Shown: piece after piece, positions 1-12,000 of the stretch | Layout: the number at the start of each line of letters is the position of its first letter | Numbering within the stretch: position 1 is the stretch's first letter | Position numbers and translations under genes: made by a program | NCBI RefSeq assembly: GCF_013426205.1 | Contig: NC_089426.1 | Span: 2,604,001 to 2,668,000 of the forward strand | From: Metarhizium brunneum | Lineage: Eukaryota > Ascomycota > Sordariomycetes > Hypocreales > Clavicipitaceae | DNA: 64,000 nt | Reading direction: 5' to 3' | The notes under the pieces: model-generated | What the model saw: only the letters and a program-made list of their open reading frames with translations | The model's database searches: none | Told to the model about the DNA's origin: nothing

Positions 1-690
1 TGTCTCGACAAACAACAGTCACGGCAACTAGAAGACTAAAGAGCGCAAAGGAGCTCGTGTCCGAGATGCGACGGGAAGAGGAGCTGCGGGAGGAGGGTGA
101 GCGCTGGTTAACTCGAGGCAACTGGAGCCAGCGTCTTCAAAACAGAGAATGTGCAAACGTCTGCGGGGAGGTAATTGGAGGCTTTGAAGATGTTTGCAAC
201 GGCTGGCGACAACGACTTCTTGCGCAGACCGAGTCTACCTAGGGTTCACAGGCTTGGGAATGACGAAGTGAGTGTTGCAGTAGAAGTCCATCATGATGAA
301 GACAGCTAGGTTGCAAAGGGTCCAGAAGGGCTAATTAGTCCCTTCTAGATTAGCAGCCGCCCCGTTAGATGGCTCTGGAAGTCGGAAGGCACCCTTTGGC
401 AGATATTAAGCGGTGACGGAGGTGTCGAACGGCCGAGGATGCCTACGGTTGGAAGCGGAAGGGCCTTTCACCCCCATTAATCATAGGGGTAAAGTGAGGA
501 AATAGTGGCTTGAACATTGCTATTGCCTCCCGCGCTGAGAAATGGTATTTGATTTTTGTCTGTCCTTATACCCTCCCCAACTAATACCCAATGAGCAAAT
601 ACTACTTTCTTATGTTTTCACTGATAGAGAAGAAGATGTGCTACAAACCACCTGTCCAGTGTCTATTGTTACCAAAGTTTCCAAGATCAC

Positions 691-776
691 CTTTCTTCTT
701 CTTCTTTTTCTTCTTTTTCTTCTTCTTCTACTTCTTCTACTTCTTCTTATTCTCTCTCCATCTCTTTATCTCTCTT
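691..776. repeat. CTT-rich pyrimidine microsatellite
   Basis: The plus strand is almost purely C and T, built from CTT units interrupted by extra T runs and a few A residues, grading into CT-rich sequence at its right end. It encodes runs of Leu or Phe in different frames, which explains the short open frames across it. Nothing indicates that it is translated. Confidence 0.8.
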
Positions 777-1695
777 TAGAGTCAACTAGATATATAACGA
801 ATACAACACCTGATCCAAATCGCATGGTGAATTGTTGAGATGCAAAGTCCTCCCTAAGTGAACCGTTGCTAACGTAAATTAAGCGCCTGGCTATCCCATA
901 GAGGCCGTCTGGGATCAGCGAAGAGACCGCCATGTATAGCAATTTTTTGTCACATGGGGGTACAAGGTGATGTTTATTAGGGCAAATCAGGACGTTTGTC
1001 TTGCAAACCGCCAAAGGCAAAACGTGGTTGTATAGAAATAATGACAACGCGGGAATTGTCTCCCTTAAAATTTCAATGGGCAACGGGGTGGCGCCGAGTC
1101 CTGCGGCTGTGTTTTGCACGCTGGACGCGGCTATGGCGCGTCGCGCGTGAGTAGTGGCATTGAACGCGTTCGGGTTAAACGAGCATTATTATAGCATTAG
1201 CATGGCACAATTTGTACGGATCTCCTTCTCTTATTATCACATGCATAAATGCCTTTGAAAAGTCATTGTACAAAGTACTAAAAAAATCGAAGTCTAGAGT
1301 CAAATGTCGAAATTCGTAGACCTAGCCGCAGGCACAAATTGTGAGATCCTTGGCCCGTCGAATTGACCATGTGTGTGTAAGCTGTCGGACCGACGACCTT
1401 ACCCGAGATATCTATGGAACTCGATGCTCTTCAAGTCGTGTACTGCACCTTATTTTTCTTCAAGCAGCTGACCAATACATCTTCAAATGAGCTTGCGCCA
1501 ATTCGCCGTTCCAAATACTAGTGCGTGTACCCAATGAAAAGAACCGAGTGGTCTTCCGGCGCGTCCAGCATGGCGGCCAAGGCTTGCATCATGGTCCCTA
1601 GAACGGGCCGCGCAGTAAATAAACAAATGATAGCACGCGTCATACTTCGCTTTACGTGCGAAGCTCTTTCTCCTACACCCCCGGCATTCGGCCCA

Positions 1696-1737
1696 GTTAC
1701 CTATGTAAGTACCTACTAGGTTGGTAGGTAGGTATCC
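1696..1737. repeat. TAGGTA/TACCTA repeat cluster
   Basis: A short run of alternating TACCTA, ACTAGG and TAGGTA words, of the same family as the larger intergenic clusters in this window. No coding potential is visible. Confidence 0.6.
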
Positions 1738-1947
1738 ACCATGCAGAGCTATGCGCACGTCAATTAGCACTGGGTGAAAAGAATTTAATGGTAAGAAACT
1801 CTGATCTGAAGGATGCAAAAAGGCTACTGAGGTGGGTACGAGAATCCGTTAGGCACTGGGAAGTTAAATAAACACTTGAGAAAAAAACTTGTCACTGTTT
1901 AATCCAAGTATGTACATATGTATATGTTTCCACATCAACGTTAGGTG

Positions 1948-1980
1948 CATACCTACTACCTACCTAGGTAGGTAGTAGAC
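1948..1980. repeat. TAGGTA-family perfect palindrome
   Basis: Positions 1953-1978 form a perfect 26-base palindrome centred on CCTAGG, with arms made of CTAC and TACC words. It lies about 970 bases upstream of the CDH1-like start codon, outside any gene I can support. Confidence 0.8.
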
Positions 1981-2946
1981 AAGGTTCTAGGCGGGCAAAG
2001 CTGGCTGGTTGAGGCAATCGTATCCGCATCATGAAGTTGATCTTTTAATGAAGATTTGAACTTGGCTCCACGACACCACGTGCGCTATTGTGGTGTGTTT
2101 GCTGCGTCCGAAATCTAGTAAGACAGAAGTTGAATGATGGAAGTGAATTTTGGGCCTTCTTAAGCCCGCTTTCTTCAACAGCAAGTAGATCGGATGGAGA
2201 AGCGAACTACAATAACAACAACATTGGCTACGGCTTACGGCTACGGCTACACGTCTTGCAACAATTTGCAACCAGTCGACGTGCCCCAATGGGGATGGAA
2301 GGGAAGTGTGGCGGGATGCCAGCGCGGGACCCGACCTCCCCGGCCGTTTACTCTTCCCAATCAAGTATAGCGTGACTGGCAATCCTTAGCGCGCCGTCGC
2401 TGCCCACCACCGCTCCCTCCCAAGTCTCCAGTGTTCAACCTCCCTCAAACAGCCATTTGATATCCGTCCACAAACACTTGGGAGTATCACTCGAGCAAGC
2501 TGCAGGATACCTTCCCCCCCCCGGCGGCCTGCAAAGTTGCTCACTGATGTACCCAAGGCTCTGAAACTGGTTTATATCATCATTTCACTGAATGAATGTG
2601 CCGATCTATTCTAAGTTACAATTCAATCTAGCCATTCGCTGCAAACAATATCGCTAGTCGCCAACACATCGTATCCCATCGCCGCTCAACTGGTGACCCC
2701 GATAAACAGAGATTCCGAAGTTGCAGAATCCGGATTGATATAGAGCATCAAACTGGCGATAAGGGCCGCCGCGCCCCTCAGCATCCGCCACGCATCGAAG
2801 ATATTGCTAGCCGGCTGGCAGATTCCTGGACCTACCCTCATAACCGACGTCAGCTTCCTCTAGCAGGATCTCAACAGGCCCAATCGGCATCATAGGCCTT
2901 GCAAACGGACATTTCGAAGCCCCGAATTCACGCCATATACAATAAA

Positions 2947-4930
2947 ATGCAGGCGGAGGCTTCGTCTTCCTTGGCTGCCACTCTACCTACCCCTCAGAGC
3001 GACGGTTCCAACATGGAATCGGTGTCAGTTTCTGGTCGTATTGCTACGCCGCCGCCGCCGCCGTCACTGTCTTTGGAAAAGAGCCGATCCGAGCCAAAAA
3101 ATAACGTGGAGGGTGGTAGCGGTAGACGACTGCGCAACAAGATGGCCGCCAGCGAGGTGTTGCGACCGACTGAGCTCGATGCTAACGCTGTGGAGAGTGC
3201 TTTGCTGCGAGAGCTTCAGCGTCCTCACCGAGAAAGCGCCCCAGGTACGAGCCCTCATAGAAAAAGACAAAGAATAAATGGAGATCGGTAAGTTCATTCC
3301 CTGCGGGGTGTAGTGTGTGTTGAGCATACGCCGCCTTCTAACATCAAACAGGTTCATCCCAACTCGTTCTGGACAAGACCTGCAAGCTAGCTTCAGCCTT
3401 TTGCACGAAGACGGTTCTCCAGCTACTCCGTCAAAGCAGAAAAAGCGAACCCCTCATGGAGAACTTCATTTTCAAAAGAGTAGGCATATTTCTGCTCCCA
3501 GTATATACATTGTTAAGACGTCATTGAATTTGTTGTGCTAATAACAGAGTTTGACAGCCGAGGAAGCAAACCGTACTTTCTCTACCCTTCTTCGTGCTGA
3601 GCTCTTTGCAAATTCCGTGCCTCAGACAACCCCACCAGTCCTTTCTCCCGAAACAAAAACCAGGAATTCGTCCGTGGCACAACCCACAGATGGAATAAGA
3701 GCCCACACCCCTCCAAACAACAGCCTCACCACATCTCTCCCCTCATCGCTCACGCCGTCAACACCTCACAAGAATCTTTTCTCATACATGTCTCCGCGGC
3801 ATCTTGGCCATGCAGCTGGGCATCCTACCCCCTCTAAGACACCCCAGAGCCGGCATGGTCCAAACCTGGATACCAGAGCAGAGATATATAGCCTGTCACC
3901 AGTTCGATTCGGCAGTCAGCAGATGCTCCTCAGTCCCCGCCGACAACCTCGAGCCGTGAGCAAGGTGCCGTACAAAGTACTCGATGCTCCTGAACTAGCC
4001 GATGACTTTTACCTGAATCTGGTGGACTGGGGCAGTGCTAACGTCCTGGGAGTCGGCCTTGGGTCGAGTGTGTACATGTGGAATGCTCAAACAAGTAAGG
4101 TGAATAAGTTATGCACCTTGGAAGATGATACTGTTACGAGCGTCTCCTGGATACAAAAAGGTACACATCTCGCCATTGGCACAGGCAAAGGTCTGGTGCA
4201 GATCTGGGATGCTGAAAAGACGAGGAGGCTGAGAACAATGACCGGTCATACTGCTCGAGTAGGCTCTTTGGCCTGGAACACTCATATTCTTACCTCGGGA
4301 TCTCGCGACAGGTTAATATACCACAGAGATGTTCGGGCTCCTGATCAGTGGCTAAGGAAATTGGTGGGCCATAAACAAGAGGTTTGCGGGCTGAAATGGA
4401 ACTGTGAGGATGGTCAGCTTGCGAGCGGAGGCAATGATAACAAGTTGATGGTGTGGGACAAACTATCAGAATCACCTCTGTGGAAGTTCTCAGACCACAC
4501 TGCAGCTGTCAAAGCCATATCCTGGTCCCCTCATCAGCGTGGACTCCTTGCTTCAGGCGGCGGCACAGCAGACAGGAGGATTATTTTCCACGATACGGTG
4601 AAGGGAACTGTCGTCAACGAAATTGACACCGGAAGCCAAGTTTGCAACATTGCGTGGTCGAAGAACTCCAACGAGATCGTATCTACACACGGATATAGCC
4701 AGAATCAGATTGTGGTCTGGAAGTACCCGTCAATGACACAAGTTGCCAGCCTCACTGGCCATACATACCGTGTGCTATATCTGGCGATGAGCCCAGATGG
4801 TCGTGTTATTGTTACCGGCGCTGGCGACGAGACATTGAGGTTTTGGTCGGTCTTTGGTCGTCGACCTGGAACGAGAGAAGAGGGAGAAGCAGGCGGTGGC
4901 AAGCTCGCGGACTGGGGTATCATCAGATAA
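2947..4930 (+). CDS. cdh1: CDH1/Fizzy-related APC/C activator, WD40 protein
   Basis: Activator and substrate receptor of the anaphase-promoting complex, acting in mitotic exit and G1. I join 2947..3287, 3352..3479 and 3558..4930, giving 613 residues. The C-box DRFIPTR spans the first junction (residues 113-119), so the Arg codon is split by an intron. The seven-blade WD40 propeller covers roughly residues 290-590, and the protein ends in the Ile-Arg tail that docks on APC/C tetratricopeptide subunits. The start is the first in-frame ATG. Intron 2 must use the acceptor at 3556-3557; a nearer CAG at 3545-3547 would break the frame. The N-terminus has a proline run encoded by a CCG repeat. I choose CDH1 over CDC20 from the C-box wording, the long N-terminus and the segment just before the propeller; this is family knowledge, not a computed tree. 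Confidence 0.9.
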
Positions 4931-5802
4931 TATGGAAACCTCAACGTTGACACGGCCGCGATCAGCTTCGTTTGCGCTGACGACAATACTCAGAATCTCA
5001 TTTCTTCCCTTCTAGAGTACAGGCGGTCCTCCTACAAGCATGTTGTTTACACAGGTTTGGTTGGGCGATAAGCGATTGTTGCATTGGCGTATGGCGCATG
5101 GATCATAATATTCGAGGCCAGGGGCAATCCACTTTGTTAAGCTGGTCAAATTTTGTAACTTGTAAAGATCCTTTTCCGTGATTGCTCATTGCTTTGTAGA
5201 GCTGGGATGGATCGACGTCTTGACAGGCCGTCCTGGAAGAGACTGCTATTGGTCATATGAATAGTGGGTGGTGGCATGATGTTTTTCGTATAGCGGGCAT
5301 GTCATTCACTCAGCAGCGTTTATGTTATTACACATACTTGCCATAGCGTGGATTAAGAAACATTGACACCCGATCTGGCATCATATAATCTTCGAGTATG
5401 CTCATCAATGAACTAGGAGACGTAATTAGACATTGAAACCGCAAAGTGTCAAATGATTATCGACCTATATCGGCAAGGCCTGCTGGGCTAAATAGGCACT
5501 AATCTATTCCCAGACGTCAAACCCTGGCGTTGGGTTTTCACAACTCATGTGTTCTTACATCCTGCACTTATTGGCCCAAGGACAATGCGGTGTTAAGCAC
5601 CAATGGTAGTGGGCTCAGTTATTTATCAAGAAGCATGGCCCTACAACAGGCCATGCTCACCTTCCAATCAGATTGATAAATATTGCAGGCAATCAACACA
5701 ATTTCATACATTGCTTAAAGCTAAAATCAGAGCAATGGCCTCCTCACCAGCGAACCCTTCAAAAGCTATCAGGCTTTCGAAAGATTAGCAAACATCGTGT
5801 CA
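4931..5802. other. Convergent 3'-3' spacer
   Basis: This gap lies between the 3' ends of the CDH1-like and GPC1 genes. It should hold both 3' untranslated regions and poly(A) signals. I see no open frame of substance and none of the TAGGTA-type palindromes here. Confidence 0.5.
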
Positions 5803-7449
5803 TTATTGTAGCTTTCTCTCTCGAGCGATGTCCCTTGCTCCACCGTCTACGCTGGTGCTTGTTGCATCAATGTTCTCGTCAAGTAAAGGGATTTTGTCCA
5901 AACTGGTAGTGCGGCCCATGTCCGTGCCAGGTCTCGACATTCCATTCGGTGATCGCCCACCATGGAAGTTGGACATCACAGTACCTGGCTCTGGGTCCAA
6001 CGACTGCAATTGCTGCCCAGCTGCCGACGCTGAGACAATGTCGGGATGAGGTGTCAACAGTGGCGACTGCAACATGAGGTCTGGAGTGTTTTGCCACTTC
6101 AGCACCTCGGCCTTCATTGCCTCCAGTTCTTTTTGAAACCGCTTGCCAAAGACATCTATGTAATATGTTGAACCGTTATAAATGCTCCACGCAAAAACAA
6201 CAAGCAGAAATGCGGAAGAGGCGAATCGACTGTTGAACCAAAGTGGGCAGGGTAGCATTGTCAATACTGCGTAGCTATACTGTATCATCATGAAAGCTGG
6301 CTCTTGAAGAGGTTGAGGGAGAGAAAGAACGACTTTTCCAATCCAGGTTTTGGAATAAGATCGTCGAAGCCATGTGAATGATGTGGGCCGGCCAGCCGCG
6401 ATTTTGTCTCTGCGACGAACAGTGATGAAGAAGTAATAGCTCAACTGCCAAAAAGCATAAGGAATCGTGCTCCATGCAAGCATGGAAATAACATTGGCGT
6501 AGGCAGTGGAAGAACCAGGAGCCGAGTTTTTAATAGCCCAGATGGCGGGGAACCTCGATTTTTGGTCCTCAGGGGAGTGCAAATGGACGAGACAGTGAAG
6601 TGTAGCACACGGCATTATATGAATAAAAAGGGATGTGACCTTGTCAAAGCTGTGGAATACGAGAGAATTACGCCACATGATGATTGCCACAGCGTTATTA
6701 CCAAAGGCCAGACAATAAGTTGCGGTGAGGAGCCGCTTGGAGTTGGGGAAGATCCAAATACTAAGAAAAAGTAGCATGTTGACGAAGTAACAAAGATCCG
6801 CGAGGAAGTAGTGATACCCGCGGCGATGATACGTGAAAAACCGAATTGGCATGAAATAGACCAACTGGGCTGTGTACCAGAGGTGGAAATACTGCGGATA
6901 CCCGCCAATTAGGTATCCACTGATGAAGATATTCATAACACCACATATAAAGGATATCTTTTCGCGCAAGGTGATTGCTTTTGTGTCATTCCATTGTCTG
7001 CCCAGTTTCTCGACACGCTGTCGCATCCTTTTCCTGTATCGATCAAACTGTTCATCAGCTGAGGGGACGCGGCGCCGCCATTCTTCCACCATCCGGTGAC
7101 GGGCGAGTTGCGTTCTCGACTTGAATGCATCTTTGGATCGGCGGACCTTGTCAGTCTGAGCTGAGATGCCTTTTTGAAGCTTCTCCAGCTGTTGAGGTAG
7201 GGCGAGATTGTCGAGGAGATCAAGCACAGTCAATCGGTCCAACGGCGGTAGAGGGTCCCAGTCGTCGTGATGGGAGCTACTGCCAGAGAAGGAGGGATTC
7301 CTAGATAGACGGGGGCTTATAGGTGTAGTCGCATCCAAGCTTGGGGACTCCAGGATTATAGTATCGGGAGGAGAAGAGCTGAGAGGCGGTATAGCATCGT
7401 TGTGAGTGTCATTGCTGGAAGACTGGGCAGCGATGGGTTCATCGTCCAT
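5803..7449 (-). CDS. gpc1: Glycerophosphocholine acyltransferase GPC1 (DUF2838)
   Basis: Membrane acyltransferase of the DUF2838/GPC1 family, which acylates glycerophosphocholine to lysophosphatidylcholine in the phosphatidylcholine remodelling pathway, probably at the ER. The single-exon frame gives 548 residues from the ATG at 7449. The first 100 residues are Ser/Pro-rich and disordered, followed by a basic helical stretch. About eight hydrophobic segments follow between residues 165 and 430. The conserved core includes the HRRGYHYFLADLCYFVN segment and the WRNSLVFHSFDK segment, both typical of the family. The C-terminus is hydrophilic. A possible 3' splice site just upstream of the ATG could mean a leader intron, so the 5' end is less certain than the body. 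It is convergent with the CDH1-like gene and divergent from SMC1. Confidence 0.9.
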   Translation of the reverse strand: MDDEPIAAQSSSNDTHNDAIPPLSSSPPDTIILESPSLDATTPISPRLSRNPSFSGSSSHHDDWDPLPPLDRLTVLDLLDNLALPQQLEKLQKGISAQTDKVRRSKDAFKSRTQLARHRMVEEWRRRVPSADEQFDRYRKRMRQRVEKLGRQWNDTKAITLREKISFICGVMNIFISGYLIGGYPQYFHLWYTAQLVYFMPIRFFTYHRRGYHYFLADLCYFVNMLLFLSIWIFPNSKRLLTATYCLAFGNNAVAIIMWRNSLVFHSFDKVTSLFIHIMPCATLHCLVHLHSPEDQKSRFPAIWAIKNSAPGSSTAYANVISMLAWSTIPYAFWQLSYYFFITVRRRDKIAAGRPTSFTWLRRSYSKTWIGKVVLSLPQPLQEPAFMMIQYSYAVLTMLPCPLWFNSRFASSAFLLVVFAWSIYNGSTYYIDVFGKRFQKELEAMKAEVLKWQNTPDLMLQSPLLTPHPDIVSASAAGQQLQSLDPEPGTVMSNFHGGRSPNGMSRPGTDMGRTTSLDKIPLLDENIDATSTSVDGGARDIARERKLQ

Positions 7450-8070
7450 TTCCAAGAGATCTGAGAGTCAAGGCAATCATGTCAGCAACCATTCATCGCA
7501 TCGTGTGACCGAACCCAGCCGCCGCAGACAGCAGAGCTCAGAGGAGAGCCAAGTGACACCATTTATCCAGTCGCTTTCGAAGTAGGGTTAAAGCCAGGGA
7601 GACCTGAAGAACCCCAGGAACATGTCGGCAACGACTGAAAGGAACAACACATACCTGTAATCACCAAAAATAGTTAACGCGTAACAGTTTCTTATTGTGA
7701 TCCGATGAGGGGAGATGATGATGGCATAGCATCACCGCATGAAGCGGTCAGTGCCAGTTCCAAATAGATGTACAATAGTCGCGTTGACTTGTGGCCTCCG
7801 GTTCCGTATCTAGCGGGACGAGGGATCACCAGACTGTTCACTGCTACGAGTGAAGCACCTACCAGACCAGACACGTGCAATCGGCTTGTCTGTCTTGTAG
7901 GGCCGTGCTGTATGGAGTTGGCTAGCATGACTGGTCATATCAAACAGTCATGTGGAGCACTGGTGCATGCAAGTACATGTAGTACTACGTACTACCAGGG
8001 TAGTTGGAGGGTTCAAACCTTGGAGCGCAGAACTCAAGTGCTATTACAGTACATCAACTGACTGAAGTAA

Positions 8071-8214
8071 TTACTTACCTTAAGTACATTTAAGTACCTA
8101 CTTACCTAAGGTAGGTAAGTACTTAAGTAGGTGAACTTAAGTACGATATATTACGCACCTAAGTCCCTACCTAGGCACTTACTTAAGTACTTGGTACTTA
8201 GGTATAGGTAGGTA
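8071..8214. repeat. Dense TAGGTA/ACTTAAGT palindrome cluster
   Basis: About 144 bases consist almost entirely of TACTTA, ACTTAAGT, TACCTA and TAGGTA words in both orientations. Inside it, 8100-8108 and 8112-8120 form a perfect 9-base inverted repeat around a 3-base loop. It sits in the divergent GPC1/SMC1 gap. Confidence 0.85.
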
Positions 8215-8758
8215 GAATTTACGAGTAAGAACTTTAGAAGATAACGTGGAATAGACAAGTGATCAAGAGCCGCAGTGGGCATCAGGCACGGAGGGTGGCT
8301 GCGGTATTTGCATTCTGACCAATCACCACCCATGGTATTCAGCTAAAAGGCAGCATGCAAAGGAATAATTAGCCGTATGACCTCGTCGTGCAGTTTGTGA
8401 ACCATTTTGCGGCAACCGGGTGGTTTACTTGAGCCCTGCTGCCCAGGTGCAGTGATCGCGAGCTCTGGTTGGCCGATCCGTGAGGATGAGTGCACCGGAC
8501 ACTAATATTATCATCAGTGGGATGTGTTCTAATACCAAGTAAGTACCGTAGACAGGTACCTGGTAAGTGAGGTACTAGTAAGTTCGAAATTTGTATTTTC
8601 ACGTGCTATATCACATGATATATTTGCTCTTCGCCATTGCTCCTTGTACTACTACGGGGTAGCTGCGAACCTGAAGAAGTGGGCGCAGGTGTGCAAGGGC
8701 TAACACTACGTACCTGAACATAGATGAATGTAAGCAGGTGAGGGTACATACTCGCGCG

Positions 8759-8764
8759 ACGCGT
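8759..8764. promoter_or_regulatory. ACGCGT (MCB-like) word upstream of SMC1
   Basis: ACGCGT matches the MluI cell-cycle box bound by MBF in yeasts, which drives G1/S genes including cohesin subunits. It lies 272 bases before the SMC1 ATG. The same word occurs in other gaps of this window, so the functional reading is weak. Confidence 0.25.
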
Positions 8765-9035
8765 TTGCCATACTACAGACCTCCCACGCGCATCGTTTTA
8801 CCCGCACCGTCAACTCGACTGCCACTGAATGACTATGAGCAATTGCAGCATCAGGTTTCAAGTTCAGCGCGCGACATAAACGCTCTTCTGAAGAGCCTAC
8901 AGGCTGCTGGCGGTCTATCACGAGCTTTTTCGTGGACTGCATCCTTGATTCAGTCATTCAAAAGTTCTCCATCAAGCGCCGCCAACCATATTCTCCTTCG
9001 CCTTATAATCCTCGGCTGTGCGCGACTCTACAACC

Positions 9036-12000
9036 ATGGGCAAGCTGATACGGCTAGAACTATTTAGTAGGATCTACACCGCTATTGGCATGACTCCCTA
9101 TTACTTATGGCTACTGACGATCTATATTTCCAGACTTCAAGTCCTACAAAGGACATCACACCCTTCTCTTCGGAGATTCTTACTTCACCTCGATAATCGG
9201 GCCAAATGGATCGGGGAAGTCCAATTCGTAAGTTGGCGATACCTTATTTATGTCGAACCACCAAAAAAGTGAACGCTGGATTTTAACATTGCTTCAGCAT
9301 GGATGCGATATCCTTTGTCCTGGGTATTAAGTCGTCACATTTACGCTCAGCACACTTGAAGGACCTTGTTTATCGTGGCCGCGTTTTAAAAACCTCCAAG
9401 ATCAACGACGATGGCTCTGCAGAAACGCGGGACAATAACGACGTCGCGACAACGACGGGCGACGACAAAGCTTCCCGAGGCGACCCTAAAACTGCCTGGG
9501 TCATGGCAGTTTATGAAGACGATGCTGGCGATGAGCAGCGATGGAAGCGCTCCATAACCAGTTCCGGGGCCAGCGAGTATCGTATCAATGACAGAGTTGT
9601 CACGGCACAGCAATACAATGAAGCATTGGAAACAGAAAATATCCTCATGAAAGCTCGCAACTTCCTCGTATTCCAAGGCGATGTTGAGGCCATAGCTTCT
9701 CAATCTCCGCAAGATCTTACTCGTCTCATTGAGCAAATATCAGGCAGCTTGGAATATAAGACAGAGTACGAAAAACTCCAGGCCGATGCTGAAGAAGCTG
9801 CCGAGAACCAAAACTTCCAGCTACACCGCCGTCGTGGAATCAACTCCGAAATAAAGCAGTATCGCGAGCAAAAGAAGGAAGCAGACAGTTTCCAAAAGAA
9901 AACTGAAGAAAGAGATGCGGCCATTGTATCACACTGCCTCTGGAAGCTCTATCACTACCAGACAGCTATGGATGAGTCTAGTGCTACTATTCAAGACCAT
10001 CAAGAAGATCTGAAGGAACTCAAACGCAATGTGGAAACTTTTGAGGCACGGCTGGAGGATGCTAGGAGGAATCAGAATACGGCTGGTCGATTAGTGGCTC
10101 GAACGGAGAAAGAGATCAAGCTGAGAGAAAGGAACATCGAAGATAAAGAGAACGCTCTGTTGCCTTTTGATGAGAAAGTTCACGAGTCTTCACAGCAAGT
10201 TGAGAAGCTTCATGTTCAAAGCCAAAAGGTGACCAAAGAGCGAGATGAACAAGCTGCCATCGTGGAAAAGGTCCAGAAAGATATTGAAAACGTTGAGAAA
10301 GCACAGGCTGTGTTCGAGAAAGACACAAAAGAGCAGATGAAAAAGCAAGGGCGAGACATTAGTGACACAGATCGAAAGGAATATAATCTCCTTCGGGCGC
10401 AAGTAATGTCTCGCTCTGGAACAAACCAGGCAAAATTGGAAAATCTGGAGCGACAACGCAAAGCGGACGAGGTTACTGTTAATAACCTCCGGGGAAAGCT
10501 CGACAGCATCACCGCAGCTATAGAAAAAGCTGAAGCGGAGTTGCAAAATATCGGCGAGCGCAGAAGCTCTACCGAGTCGGCGTCCAAGGAAATTTCCGAT
10601 GAAATCGCAAGGAAGAAGAAGGAGTTTAATCAATTGCAGTCCGAACGTGTAAGAACGAACCAGAAACGGACGGAACTCGAGGAGAAGCTTGAAGATGTAG
10701 CTCGAAAGCTGCGTGAAGCCGATGACGGTCGTCGCCAGAATGACCGCGAAACCCGAATGAAGGAGATGGTCACGTCGTTGAAGCGCATGTTCCCCGGTGT
10801 GCGAGGCCGCATTGGAGATCTATGCACGCCAAAGCAGAAAAAATACGACGAGGCTGTAATTGTCGCGCTTGGAAAAGATTTCGACTCAGTTGTCGTGGAC
10901 ACCGAGAAGGTTGGCGTAGATTGTGTTCAGTACTTGAAAGAGCAGAGATTTCCGCCCATGACTTTCATCCCACTGGATAATATTAAGGTCAATGCCGTTA
11001 ATACAGCTATTAAAGGGTTCTCTGGCGCGAGGCTGACAATCGATACCATCAATTTCGACACATCAGTTGAGAGAGCGGTGTCATACGCATGCGGCAGTTC
11101 AGTGGTTTGCGATTCCCTGAGCATTGCAAAGCATATATGCTACGATAAAAAGATACCGGTGAAAGCGGTTACTCTTGAAGGGTATATTATTCATAAAGCG
11201 GGATTGATGACTGGAGGTCGTGGCCCCGAACCCAAAGGGGGCAAGCGAAAATTCGAAGAAGTCGACGTGCAGAATCTTCAGCGAATGGCAATGAAACTCA
11301 AGGATGAAATAGACCGGCTCCCAAAATCTGATCGACGTGGAACGCAAGAGGAATCGCTGCAAATCGATCTTGCTGGATTAGAACGACGTTTGGTCTCGAT
11401 GAAAGACGAACTTGCGGCCTTCGGTATGAATTGGACGAGCAAAAAGCGAGAGCTTGATGGGTTCAAAAAGGAGCTGAGAGACCTTGAACCAAAGTACAAA
11501 GAACAGGTGTCGCAGTTGGAAACTGATAATGCCACCGTCAGCGAGTTCAGGGCGGCGATTGCCCGCGTAGAAGATGAAGTATTCGCCAACTTCTGCAGGA
11601 AGCTTGGCTACAGCGACATCAGAGCATACGACGCCTCTCAAGGGAAATTAGAGCAAGAGGTGTCAGAAAAAAGGAACCAGTTCGAGGTGCAGAAGCAGCG
11701 GCTGGAGAACCGTCTTAAATGGGAGCTGACTAGGCATGGAGACACGGAAACGCGGATCCGACGAATGCAAGAGCACATCCGACGTTTGAAGCAGGATATC
11801 AAGACATACTCGAAGGAGAAGGCCGACATCGAACAAGCCATTCGTCAGGACCAAGATGAACTTGAGGCGTTGCAAGACACACTGGAGCAGCAAAAGGCTG
11901 ATCTCGCAGACAAGAACCAAAAAGTGAGCGAGGCAAGGACCGAGCTGCAAAAACGGAGCAAGGATATTGAGGCACGGCAGCGTGACATTAACACTTTAGA

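Larger units (their letters stand above)
1..2946. other. Gene-free left flank
   Basis: I found no gene I can support in this stretch. The open frames are short, lack recognisable protein features and do not join into a longer product. It holds a CTT-rich pyrimidine tract near 691-776, TAGGTA-type repeats near 1696-1737 and 1948-1980, and, in its last 500 bases, the probable promoter and leader of the CDH1-like gene. A small RNA gene or an unrecognised exon cannot be excluded. Confidence 0.5.
7450..9035. other. Divergent GPC1/SMC1 promoter region
   Basis: This 1.6 kb gap carries the promoters of both flanking genes. It contains the longest TAGGTA/ACTTAAGT cluster in the window (8071-8214), two ACGCGT words (7677-7682 and 8759-8764) and several short frames that look random. 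No third gene is supported. Confidence 0.55.

Noticed and set aside
57..242. Short plus-strand frame of 61 residues rich in Glu and Arg
   Set aside because: It is isolated, has no domain or partner exon, and its charge arises from a purine-rich patch.
766..1119. Minus-strand frame of 117 residues
   Set aside because: It overlaps the CTT tract and shows no family features or intron pattern; probably chance.
3041..3277. Alternative frame over CDH1 exon 1
   Set aside because: It does not continue into the C-box or the WD40 domain; the chosen frame does.
8071..8214. CRISPR-like array
   Set aside because: The words are short, overlap and lack unique equal-length spacers; the host is a eukaryote.
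10190..10633. Minus-strand frame of 147 residues inside SMC1
   Set aside because: It is antisense to the coiled-coil coding sequence and reflects its codon bias.
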